Shown in pieces: positions 27,262 through 34,712 of a DNA stretch of 64,000 bases. How positions within the stretch are numbered: position 1 is the first letter of the stretch; each line of letters opens with the position of its first letter. Source of the stretch: DAOMFB01 sp963801475 (GTDB lineage Bacteria; Acidobacteriota; Thermoanaerobaculia; UBA5066); the NCBI GenBank assembly GCA_963801475.1, contig CAWDEX010000002.1, positions 558,001-622,000 on the forward strand. The letters run 5' to 3'. A program made the translations under genes and the position numbers. The notes beneath the pieces were generated by a model. The model was not told the origin of the DNA. It did no database searches and saw only the letters and a program-made list of their open reading frames with translations.

Positions 27262-29830
27262 TTGCCACCTCCCATCGTTCAGGCGGAAGACGCCGCGCTC
27301 CGGAAGGCTCGGGTCGTTGTCGAGGCGCGCGATCTCGAGCCGGGCAAAGTCGAGCCGCCCGTCCGCGAGCGGTTTCGCGTCGGGCGTCCCGAGTCGCTGG
27401 AAGAGCGAGATCTTCGCCGACTCCACCCCGTCGACCGCGTACGCCGCCGCGTAGAGACGCGACAGGTAGAGCGGCTGCCCGAACGTGAAGTGGTCCGGGT
27501 GGAAGACGCCCCTCGTCCCGTCGGCGAGCGTGCGGCTCGAGAAGACGTCGAGGAGCGCCCGTTTGACGTCGGCGCGGAAGTACTCCCGCCGGGCGCAGAC
27601 CTGCATGTCGATCTCGAGCGGGACGTAGCGCGGCGCGTCCACGTCGAGGTCGTGTCCTGCCATCCGGTAGGGCCCGAGATACGCCGGCAGCGCCGGGTCG
27701 AAGAGCGCGTCCTCGTTCCCGGTCCCCAGCGGATCGGCCGTGACGAAGACCGTGCGCCAGCTCCCCGTCCACCGGAACCTCGCCGGCGGCCTTCTGGACC
27801 TGCGGGTGGCGCTCGGCTCGCCGCGCGTAGTCGTCGGCCGTGACGGCGCGTTCCTGGGTCCGGAAGGCCTCGGGGGCGAAGCGGCGGACGTCTTCGACGG
27901 GCTCGGGGTCCACGCCGCCCGCCGCGGGCATCGGGTTGCGCACGTGGGCGATGCCGGCCGCGTTCGTCACCACGTGCGCGATCGCCTCGGCGCCGACGTT
28001 GCCGCGGAGGCCGTTGCCCACGCGGTAGAACGACGTGAAGGTCGTCCCCGCGACGGGCCGGGCGGCGTGGCGGCCGTCGCCGAACCGGAGGCTCGCGCTG
28101 CCGTCGGTCTCGACCTCGACGACGAAGTCCCGCGCCGTCTCGCTCGAATCGAGCAGGTCGCGCCGAACGCTCCAACGGTCCTTCGCCGCGCCGCTCTCCA
28201 GGTGGATCCGGGGCAGGACGCCCGCGATCTCCCACCGCATGACCGAAGCGGCGGAGCCCGACGGGTCATAGGGGGCGGCGTTCGTCACCGGCCGCTGCGC
28301 GAGCGCCGGCGTGAACCGGGCGGGGACCGGCTCGCGGTCGTGCGGGCCGCAGGGGTCTGAGCCCGCCGGGGGCCGCAGCATCGTCGGCGCCGGCACGGCG
28401 TCCGGCAGGGGCTCGAGGACGCTCAGTCCATGGTCGGCCGGGACGATGTTGCCGTGGGCGACGCTGACGGCGACCGGCACCTCCTTCCCGTCTTCCTCCA
28501 CCGTGGCCGAGATGCAGAGCGGGAACGGGAGCGCGTCGGCCGCGCTCCATTCGATCTCGGTCACCTCGGACGGATCGGGGGTCGGCGGCGTCCGGAAGAG
28601 GCCGCCGAGCGGGTCTTCGGCGAGCGTCACGCGGGTCAGCCGGACGGCGTGGCGGCGAGCGGGGTCGGCGTCTCCGGGCACCCCCGTTCGCGGTCCGCGG
28701 ACCTCCTCGAGGATCACGAGGTCGCCCGCGGCGAGGCGGTCGAACCGTCCGGCGAGCGTGGCCCGTGTCGCGCCCTTCGGCAGGCAGCAGTCCGACGCGC
28801 CCCACGTGTAGAAGCCGATCTCGTTGTGCTGGGGGTAGAGCGTGGCGTCGACGAGCGGCTCGAACGTCTCGGGGCGCTGGCGGGCAAGGGCCTCCGCGCC
28901 CTCGGCGGGGCCGAGCACCGGGCCGGCCGCGACCCGCGTCAGGAACATCGTCGTGACCCCGGTCGCGGGGTCGACGCGCGGCAGGAAGACGCCGGCCGGG
29001 GGCGCGTCGTCCCGGAGGACGACCTGGACCCACGCGCGGGCGTTGCAGCCGTCGTGCATGGGGTAGTCAACAAGGCGCGCGTGACGCCGGACCGAGACGC
29101 GTCGGCGGGCCGTGCCGAGATAGGCCTCGGTCGCGACCGCGTCCTGACGGTAGGCCAGGTAATCGCCGACGTACGCCAGGAGCTCGACGAGCGTGACGCC
29201 GAGGTCGGCGGCGTGCCGCTCGCGCCACGCGGGACTGAGCGCCGAGATCCGGTCCAGGAGGAGCTTCCGGAAGCTCGCGTAGTCGCGGGCGAGGTAGTCG
29301 ATGTCGATGGCTGGCTTCGGAGCCGGCGGGCAGACCCGTTGCGCTTCGCAGTCGAAGTCGCTCGGGCATTCCACCTTGAAGGAGAAGTCGACCGCCGCGA
29401 GCATCGGGTCGATGACGGAGGGCGGCTCGGAATCGTCGTCCGACGTGACGATCCGCAGCCGGTAGATGGAGAAGTCACCGCGCGCGGTCGTGCGCAGGAC
29501 GATCGTCCGCGCCGTTGTCGAGAGCACCGCCACGCCGAGGTGGCGGCTCTCCTTCCGCTCGCCCCCCTCGAGACGCAGGTGATCCGGCGTGAGAACGGCG
29601 AGGTGCGCCGGAAGCAACGGGTTGACGAACGTGAGGGTGAGCCGGCGCTGCCAGAGCAGGCGGTCGCGCTCCGCGGCCGGGAGCGCCGCGTAGAGCGCCG
29701 CCTCGTCGGCGTCGAGCTCTGCCGGGGCGAGGTCCGCGACCTCCAGGAAGTCGATGCCGTTCAGGGCCGGCTTTTCTTCGAGCGCGGCGCGGCGGTGGTC
29801 GCTGCAGCAGAGGAAGGGCGTTCCGGGCAT
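27258..29830 (-). CDS. Putative baseplate assembly protein (Afp11-like), interrupted by one or two single-base insertions
   Basis: Reconstructed as 856 aa from the ATG at 29830, which follows the gp25 stop by 2 bp. The N-terminus (FLCCSDHRRAAL, LNGIDFLEV) and the segment IDIDYLARDYASFRKLLLDR with LGVTLVELLAYVGDYLAYRQDAV are typical of the putative baseplate assembly protein family. SLRFGDGRHAARPVAGTTF is the baseplate J-like turn. An extra base near 27785 breaks the frame after HPQVQKAA; removing it gives RFRWTGSWRTVFVTADP and a normal C-terminus. A second extra base near 27275 removes the likely natural end (L-N-V-G-G-G-K-stop) and makes the frame read into the next gene. The second event could instead be a genuine fusion. 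Confidence 0.8.
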
Positions 29831-29832
29831 GC

Positions 29833-30183
29833 TCACCTCGAGAACGTCGCGACGCGGCTCTCGCCGGTCCGACGGACGACGTAGCGGACGTCGAGCCGGA
29901 GCGTCGCGTCGTCCGCCTCGACGGCCACGTCGGTGACCTCGACGACGTCGCCGAGCCACTCCTGCAGCGCGGCCTGGACGGAGAGGCGCGTCGCCGCGGC
30001 GAGCGCGTCGCTGTTGCCGGCGAAGACGAGCGCGAGGACGCCGCTGCCGAAGGTCGGCCGGTTCACGCGCTCGCCCGGCGCCGTGAACAGGACCTGTTCG
30101 ATCATCTGCCGGATGTGGGCGTCGTCGTCGGTCTCGGCCGTCCGGCCGCGGCCGTCGAAGTGAAGGGGGATGTCGAGATTCAT
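29833..30183 (-). CDS. GPW/gp25-like baseplate wedge protein (Afp9-like)
   Basis: A 116-aa protein of the gpW/gp25 family, the conserved core of contractile-tail baseplate wedges. Diagnostic parts are HIRQMIEQVLFTAPGERVNR, PTFGSGVLALVF, the central helix with AATRLSVQAALQEW, and the C-terminal strand LRLDVRYVVRRTGESR. A strong GAGGAGGAGG site precedes the ATG. In phage T4, gp25 helps trigger sheath assembly at the baseplate; the eCIS counterpart should do the same. The stop lies 2 bp before the first baseplate assembly gene. Confidence 0.92.
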   Translation of the reverse strand: MNLDIPLHFDGRGRTAETDDDAHIRQMIEQVLFTAPGERVNRPTFGSGVLALVFAGNSDALAAATRLSVQAALQEWLGDVVEVTDVAVEADDATLRLDVRYVVRRTGESRVATFSR

Positions 30184-30196
30184 CGCGCCCTCCTCC

Positions 30197-30514
30197 TCAC
30201 GTCGCGACCACGCGGGGCTGCGCGACGAGCACGATCAGCGGGACACCGGTCGGCGCGCAGACGGCGCTCCCGGTCTGGATCACGAGGGGGGCGCCGCCCG
30301 CCACGACGCGCGTCGAGCCGACGACCCACTGCGCGGTGACGCAGGGTCCTCCGGAGACGGGGGGAAACGGGCAGCCGGCGACGAGATACGGGCTCGTCAG
30401 CGTCGTGACCGGCTGGCCGCCCGCCACGACGCGCGGAAAGGGCGCGGCCGGCGTCGCCTGCCCGCCGTGCGCGCAGATCACCACGGACCCCAGGGGAACG
30501 ACGGGGCCGGGCAT
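30197..30514 (-). CDS. PAAR-like spike-tip protein (Afp10-like)
   Basis: A 105-aa protein made of short beta strands with conserved Gly, Cys and His: VVICAHGGQATPAAP, TSPYLVAGCPFPP, PCVTAQWVVGSTRVVAGGAP. It fits PAAR-like tips that sharpen the central spike of contractile systems, where Cys/His residues bind one metal ion. Four cysteines and one His are visible, but the canonical PAAR repeat is not obvious. Position supports the call: it sits between the gpV-like spike and gp25, matching the Afp8-Afp9-Afp10 grouping. Confidence 0.75.
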   Translation of the reverse strand: MPGPVVPLGSVVICAHGGQATPAAPFPRVVAGGQPVTTLTSPYLVAGCPFPPVSGGPCVTAQWVVGSTRVVAGGAPLVIQTGSAVCAPTGVPLIVLVAQPRVVAT

Positions 30515-30530
30515 CAGACGTCCCCCCGCG

Positions 30531-31046
30531 TCACGTGATCACCAGCGCGCCGGCGTTGATGGTGACCGAAGGGCCGGTCATCACGATCGTCGCCCCCTGC
30601 CCGTTCGAGATCGTGATGCCGGTCTCGTTCACCATGATCATGGCGCCCGTCGCGGTCTTCAGCAGGATGCCGCCCGTCGGACCGGGCAGGTCGGAGATCT
30701 GGAACGTCGTCTGCGCGGCCGTCTGCATGAAGACGGACGAGAGCGGCGGCGTCGTCGCCAGGGCGAGGGCCGGCACGTCGGCGGCCGAGCCGTACCAGCA
30801 GCCCGACCAGATCGGGTAGTCGGGTTCGCCCTGCTCGAACTCGACCCAGACTCCCGTGCCGATCTGCGGAATCGACCAGAAGCCCATCTGCTTGCCGGTG
30901 ACCGGGAAGCAGGGCATCGCCCAGCTCGAGAGGAGCGGGCCGAGCACGTCGGGCACCTGGACCTGGAGACGCCCGATCTGCATCGGGTCGACGTTGTTGA
31001 CGACCATGCCGCGGTGCTTCCCGTAGAAGCGTGCCCCACCGCTCAT
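30531..31046 (-). CDS. Phage baseplate assembly protein V (gpV/VgrG-type spike)
   Basis: A 171-aa protein. The OB-fold opening is typical (FYGKHRGMVVNNVDPMQIGR, LQVQVPDVLG), as is the mid-part MPCFPVTGKQMGFWSIPQIG and WVEFEQGEPDYPIWSGCWYG. The C-terminus is a short beta-helical spike (GGILLKTATGAMIMVNETGI, TISNGQGATIVMTG). In Afp and PVC, hub and spike are one ~500-aa protein; here they are two genes, because the gpD-like hub is separate. The ATG overlaps the hub stop (ATGA). The trimer should form the central spike capped by the PAAR-like protein. Confidence 0.92.
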   Translation of the reverse strand: MSGGARFYGKHRGMVVNNVDPMQIGRLQVQVPDVLGPLLSSWAMPCFPVTGKQMGFWSIPQIGTGVWVEFEQGEPDYPIWSGCWYGSAADVPALALATTPPLSSVFMQTAAQTTFQISDLPGPTGGILLKTATGAMIMVNETGITISNGQGATIVMTGPSVTINAGALVIT

Positions 31047-32173
31047 GCGGGCACCGCCGGCGTGAGGGAGACGAGCGCGTTGCGCGTCAGCGAGAAGCTC
31101 TGCTTGAACTCGCCCTTCTTCAGCGTGCTCGTTACGCTCTTGACGTAGTAGAGGCCGTCGAACGCGGCGCCCGCGCCCCGGACGCCGACCAGCTTGCGCG
31201 CCTTCAGCAGCCGGCCGTACCGCAGCACGTCGAGCGAGCCGCTTCCCTCGACCGCGTCGGCGGACCCCGCGGCACGCGCCACACCCTTCCCGAGCGCCGC
31301 GATCGGCGAGAGCTTCGCCGTCTCCTTCATCAGGTCGAGCTTCGTCGGGATCGGCGGTGCGAGGCCGAGCGGCGGCTGCAGCGGGTTGACGTCGGGGATG
31401 GGGAGGGGGATCGACGCCTTCGTCGTCCGGTCCTGGATGAAGACGACCGGCATCGCCTTCTCGTCGTGCCGGATGTTGAAGCTGAGCGACTCGACGTTCG
31501 TGAACTGGTCCATGTCGGTGTTGAGCGCCGGCTGCGGCACGCCGACCTTGATTTCGGGACCCCAGTAGGCGGTGTTCATCCCCGGCAGCGGACCCGGGTC
31601 GATGTAGAACGTGTGGCCGACGTCGGCCGCGAGGCGATTGACGTAGGCGAGGTCGGTCCCCTCGTGCGACGGGATCCGCTCGACGGGAATCGGGATGTCC
31701 TGGAACACCGACGGAACGACGAGCGGGATGATCCCGTACATCGCGTACTTCGCGACGACCAGGGCGACGCGGGCTTCGGGCGGCATCGCGGGGTACGGGA
31801 TGCCGTTGAACTCCTGCCGGTCCATTACCGTCGTCAGGTCCTCTCCCGTGACGGTGAGCGTGGAGGTGCCGCCCGGGGACGCGGGCGAGATCTCCTGCCG
31901 GGTGATGACGCCGTCGGCGAGGACGTCGGGCACGCCGTTTACGGTGGCGACGAGAACGACGCGCAGGGCGAGCGGCGACTGGTTCGAGGCGAGCAGCAGG
32001 GCCGTGTGGAGCGGCGACCGGTTCGACACCGAGAACGTGAGCTGGAAGCCCGATCGCGAGCCGGCGCTCGTCGTCACCTGCAGGCTCTGGAGCGCGTCCA
32101 GGACCGGCCGGGGTACGGGCAGCGGCACGGTCGGACCGGCGAGCAGGGTGATCTGGATGCGCTGGATCGCCAT
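31043..32173 (-). CDS. Phage late control gene D-like hub protein
   Basis: A 376-aa protein matching the gpD/gp27 hub family: an N-terminal beta barrel (SLQVTTSAGSRSGFQLTFSV), then LLASNQSPLALRVVLVAT and GVITRQEISPASPGGTSTLT. A helix-rich insertion follows (EARVALVVAKYAMYGIIP), and HEGTDLAYVNRLAADVGHTF is the most family-typical segment. The C-terminus (GLYYVKSVTSTLKKGEFKQS) returns to the barrel. It should form the trimeric hub linking inner tube and spike. It is translationally coupled to the gpV gene and starts 10 bp after the LysM-like gene. Confidence 0.88.
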   Translation of the reverse strand: MAIQRIQITLLAGPTVPLPVPRPVLDALQSLQVTTSAGSRSGFQLTFSVSNRSPLHTALLLASNQSPLALRVVLVATVNGVPDVLADGVITRQEISPASPGGTSTLTVTGEDLTTVMDRQEFNGIPYPAMPPEARVALVVAKYAMYGIIPLVVPSVFQDIPIPVERIPSHEGTDLAYVNRLAADVGHTFYIDPGPLPGMNTAYWGPEIKVGVPQPALNTDMDQFTNVESLSFNIRHDEKAMPVVFIQDRTTKASIPLPIPDVNPLQPPLGLAPPIPTKLDLMKETAKLSPIAALGKGVARAAGSADAVEGSGSLDVLRYGRLLKARKLVGVRGAGAAFDGLYYVKSVTSTLKKGEFKQSFSLTRNALVSLTPAVPA

Positions 32174-32183
32174 CGGGGTGTGC

Positions 32184-32507
32184 TCAGCCTTCCTCGCCGC
32201 CGGGAATGCCGGCCGGGAGCGTGATCCGGAGACGGCGTCCGGGGGCGTCGGTCAGCTCCTCGGGGGCCATGGCCCCGTTGGCGTCGGCGACGCGCCAGAA
32301 CTGCTCGGGGTCGCCGATCTCCGTGGACACCACCTGGTCGAGCCGCTCCCCTGCCCTCACGACGTGCTCCCGCAGCAGGGAGAAGCTCTCGGACGGGGGC
32401 ACGAAGCGGCGCCGGAGGTAGGCGATCGTCCGGCCCTCCGCGGTGCTCAGGGTCGCGACGTCGACGTCGCGGTAGCGGCTATTGTCGGGAAACTTGTCGT
32501 TCGTCAT
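32184..32507 (-). CDS. LysM-like (gpX-type) tail protein
   Basis: A 107-aa protein. After an N-terminal segment (FPDNSRYRDVDVATLSTAEG), the sequence VVRAGERLDQVVSTEIGDPEQFWRVADAN shows the LysM-like pattern of small tail proteins such as P2 gpX, usually found bridging tube and baseplate. In Afp7 this domain is fused behind the CIS-tube domain; here it is a separate gene whose ATG overlaps the CIS-tube stop. Role inferred from order: tube initiator or hub adaptor. Confidence 0.75.
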   Translation of the reverse strand: MTNDKFPDNSRYRDVDVATLSTAEGRTIAYLRRRFVPPSESFSLLREHVVRAGERLDQVVSTEIGDPEQFWRVADANGAMAPEELTDAPGRRLRITLPAGIPGGEEG

Positions 32508-33160
32508 GGGATCCCCGTCAATCCGAGCGCCGGCAGCGCCCCACCGCTCGCGCTCTGCGCGAGTCGCTCCTTCGTCTGCTGGTAGATCATGTAGAGAGCG
32601 CCCCCCTTGTGGCCGAAGCCGAGGTCGTCCACCGACAGGACACGCAGGGAGAGGCTGACCTTCGCCCGAAGCGGGTTGAGCTGGGCGTCGAACGCCTCCT
32701 CGGTGACGCTGCAGTCGGTGATCCGGACCGGCACGACGCGCTGGCGGCTCCAGACGAAGAGCGCGAGAGGCGTCTCCGCCGGCGCGATCTCGAGCGTCCC
32801 CGCGGACTGCAGCGCGTCGTTGGCGATCAGCTGCCCGCTCGCCGGGTAGAGGAGCGTCTCGAGGGCCGCGATCTGCGGCGCGATGCCGAGGGTCACGGCG
32901 TCGGGGTTCTGGTCCGGAGACGCGAGGGCGTCAGTCCCGTCGATCTCGGCGTCGAGCTTGATCGTCTCGACGGGCGGGCCCTTCAGCCGGAGCGCCTGCG
33001 AACGGTCCTGTCCGTCGCCCGAGACCGCCTGGGGCTGCAGCGTCCGCGTGAGGGTGTCGGGGTTGTACTGCAGCGCGATGACGCGGAGGACCTGGCCCGA
33101 GTTCGGGTCGACGAGCACGAGGCCGCCGCGGACGAGCCGGGGGGAGAGGGGCGTGGTCAC
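32504..33160 (-). CDS. CIS tube protein (Afp7-like tube initiator)
   Basis: A 218-aa protein. I place the start at the GTG (33160) that overlaps the stop of the DUF4157 gene, because the first residues then give the family opening LVDPNSGQVLRVIALQYNPDTLTR. ETIKLDAEIDGTDAL, ALETLLYP, and the C-terminal SLSLRVLSVDDLGFGHKGGA match the CIS-tube domain, a tail-tube-like fold at the tube-hub junction. The upstream frame is open much further but only overprints the DUF4157 gene. The stop overlaps the LysM-like ATG. Confidence 0.85.
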   Translation of the reverse strand: MTTPLSPRLVRGGLVLVDPNSGQVLRVIALQYNPDTLTRTLQPQAVSGDGQDRSQALRLKGPPVETIKLDAEIDGTDALASPDQNPDAVTLGIAPQIAALETLLYPASGQLIANDALQSAGTLEIAPAETPLALFVWSRQRVVPVRITDCSVTEEAFDAQLNPLRAKVSLSLRVLSVDDLGFGHKGGALYMIYQQTKERLAQSASGGALPALGLTGIP

Positions 33161-34407
33161 CGGGCGCCTCCCGGGCGGCCCGGCGTCGGGCGGCTTCCGG
33201 ACGGACCCGCGGTCGCCCCCGTGCCTTCGATGACGTCGGGCCTGTCGGGCGTCTGGTCCGAGAGGCAGTGCACGAAATGCGCCCACGAATCGGCCGAGTC
33301 GAAACCGCCGGGACACCCCGCCGCGCAGTCGAAGGTGATGCAGTACCCCTCGCCGAGGGCCGGGCTGCCGATCCGTGCGAGGTGGGCGGACTCGTGGATC
33401 ATCGTCCGGACCTGTTGCTCCGGCGAGTCCTTGAAGAAGGCGGGACAGAGAATGATCGGCGGCCTGAGGCCGCGCACGTACGCGGCCCGGGTGCCGCACT
33501 CCGGGTCGTCCTTGGCGCCGACGAGCACGGCGACACCCGAGGTCAGATGGGTGACCATCGAACCGAGGACGTCCCCGACCTGCTCCATGTTGGGGTTTTC
33601 CCAGTCGAACATCAGGCGCGCGAGATTCCGGGCGCGGCGCTGCATCGACTGGGCCGGGTCGATGCGCCCGGCCGGGCCGGGCGGCACCACGCCGCGGACG
33701 CGGTGCATCGCGACCTGACAGCGGATTGCGGCGGCCCGGCGGGCGTTGTCGATGACGTCCTGCTGATCCCTCGTCGGCGACTTGGGCTCGGGCGGCGCCT
33801 TCTTCGCGTCGTCCTTCCCCTTGTGCTGGACGCCGGCTGCGGCGGCGCCGGCGACGACGGCGCGCCCGCTGCCGGCGAGGGAGTCGGCGGCGGCGTCGGC
33901 GTCGCGCTCGAGCCGCGCCTCGTCCGGCGAGGCCCCCGCGGCGCCTCGGGACTGCTGGACCACGTGCGCCAGCTCGTGAGCGAGGAGATGGCGGCCGGAT
34001 GGGGTCTCCGGCGCGAAGCGGCCGCGGTCGAACGCCACGTGTCGGCCCACGGTGTACGCGATCGCGCCGGCCTTTCGGACCGAGCGCGCCGCGCGCTCGT
34101 CGTCGTGGATCCGGACCGCGGCGAAGTCGTGTCCGAAGCCCCGCTCGAAGAAAGAGCGTGCCGCCCCGTCGAGCGGTTTCCCGGCGGCGCCGATCACCTC
34201 GTCGACGAGAGGCGCGGCGTCCGGTGCCGGGCCGGCCGCCACGGCGTGCCGCTGGAGAGGGCGTTTCCGGCATTCCGCGCACGTCCCTCCGGAGGCGCCC
34301 CCCCCGCAAGCGCAGCGGCGCTGGATCAGCCGGGTCGCCGCGGAAGGGCCTCCTCGACTCGCGGCCGTCTCCCGGTCGGGCGCCCGTTCGCGCGTCGAGA
34401 GGCTCAT
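33157..34407 (-). CDS. DUF4157 (eCIS core) protein with a second, aspzincin-like metallopeptidase domain
   Basis: A 416-aa protein with two zinc-protease-like motifs. Residues 30-50 hold a CxC...CxxC knuckle (Cys32, 34, 43, 46). The DUF4157 domain follows (FGHDFAAVRIHDDERAARS), with HELAH at 144-148. DUF4157 is the marker domain of eCIS loci and is thought to mark associated toxins. After a Lys/Pro linker (~195-215), residues ~220-385 form another domain with HESAH at 338-342 and GGFDSADSWAHFVHC at 367-381. That spacing resembles M35-type (aspzincin) Lys-specific metalloendopeptidases. This is the best cargo-toxin candidate inside the eCIS operon. No signal peptide is visible. Confidence 0.88.
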   Translation of the reverse strand: MSLSTRERAPDRETAASRGGPSAATRLIQRRCACGGGASGGTCAECRKRPLQRHAVAAGPAPDAAPLVDEVIGAAGKPLDGAARSFFERGFGHDFAAVRIHDDERAARSVRKAGAIAYTVGRHVAFDRGRFAPETPSGRHLLAHELAHVVQQSRGAAGASPDEARLERDADAAADSLAGSGRAVVAGAAAAGVQHKGKDDAKKAPPEPKSPTRDQQDVIDNARRAAAIRCQVAMHRVRGVVPPGPAGRIDPAQSMQRRARNLARLMFDWENPNMEQVGDVLGSMVTHLTSGVAVLVGAKDDPECGTRAAYVRGLRPPIILCPAFFKDSPEQQVRTMIHESAHLARIGSPALGEGYCITFDCAAGCPGGFDSADSWAHFVHCLSDQTPDRPDVIEGTGATAGPSGSRPTPGRPGGAR

Positions 34408-34712
34408 GAAGGGACTCCTTTCACGGCGGGCCCCCCGGCGATCGGCGCGGCGTCGATCCGGAGGGCGGCCACGATCGCGCGGCTCGCGCCGTCGGCGACC
34501 GACGCGGGAGACATTCCCGACGCGCGCGCCGGAAGGGTGAAGTCCCGGGCGCGCAGCTCGGGGATGCCGGCACCTTGCGCCACGAGGGGCGCGACGTCAG
34601 CGGGCGTGACGAGCGCCGCGAGCCGGCTCTGGATCGCGTCGCCGATCCGGTGCCGTTCGCGCGGGTCGAAACCCGTGAGCACCAGCTCGTCGATGACGAA
34701 CTCGATCCGCAT
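34404..34712 (-). CDS. Small eCIS-cluster protein of unknown function
   Basis: A 102-aa protein. The ATG at 34712 shares a base with the AAA+ ATPase stop (TGATG); an alternative ATG at 34721 would add three residues. It begins MRIEFVIDELVLTGFDPRER, then a helical HRIGDAIQSRLAALVT, and a C-terminal half with RDFTLPARASGMSPA. The stop overlaps the DUF4157 start, so it is translated together with its neighbours and is likely a structural or chaperone component. Small proteins with this opening are common between the ATPase and DUF4157 genes in eCIS loci as far as I recall. Confidence 0.65.
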   Translation of the reverse strand: MRIEFVIDELVLTGFDPRERHRIGDAIQSRLAALVTPADVAPLVAQGAGIPELRARDFTLPARASGMSPASVADGASRAIVAALRIDAAPIAGGPAVKGVPS

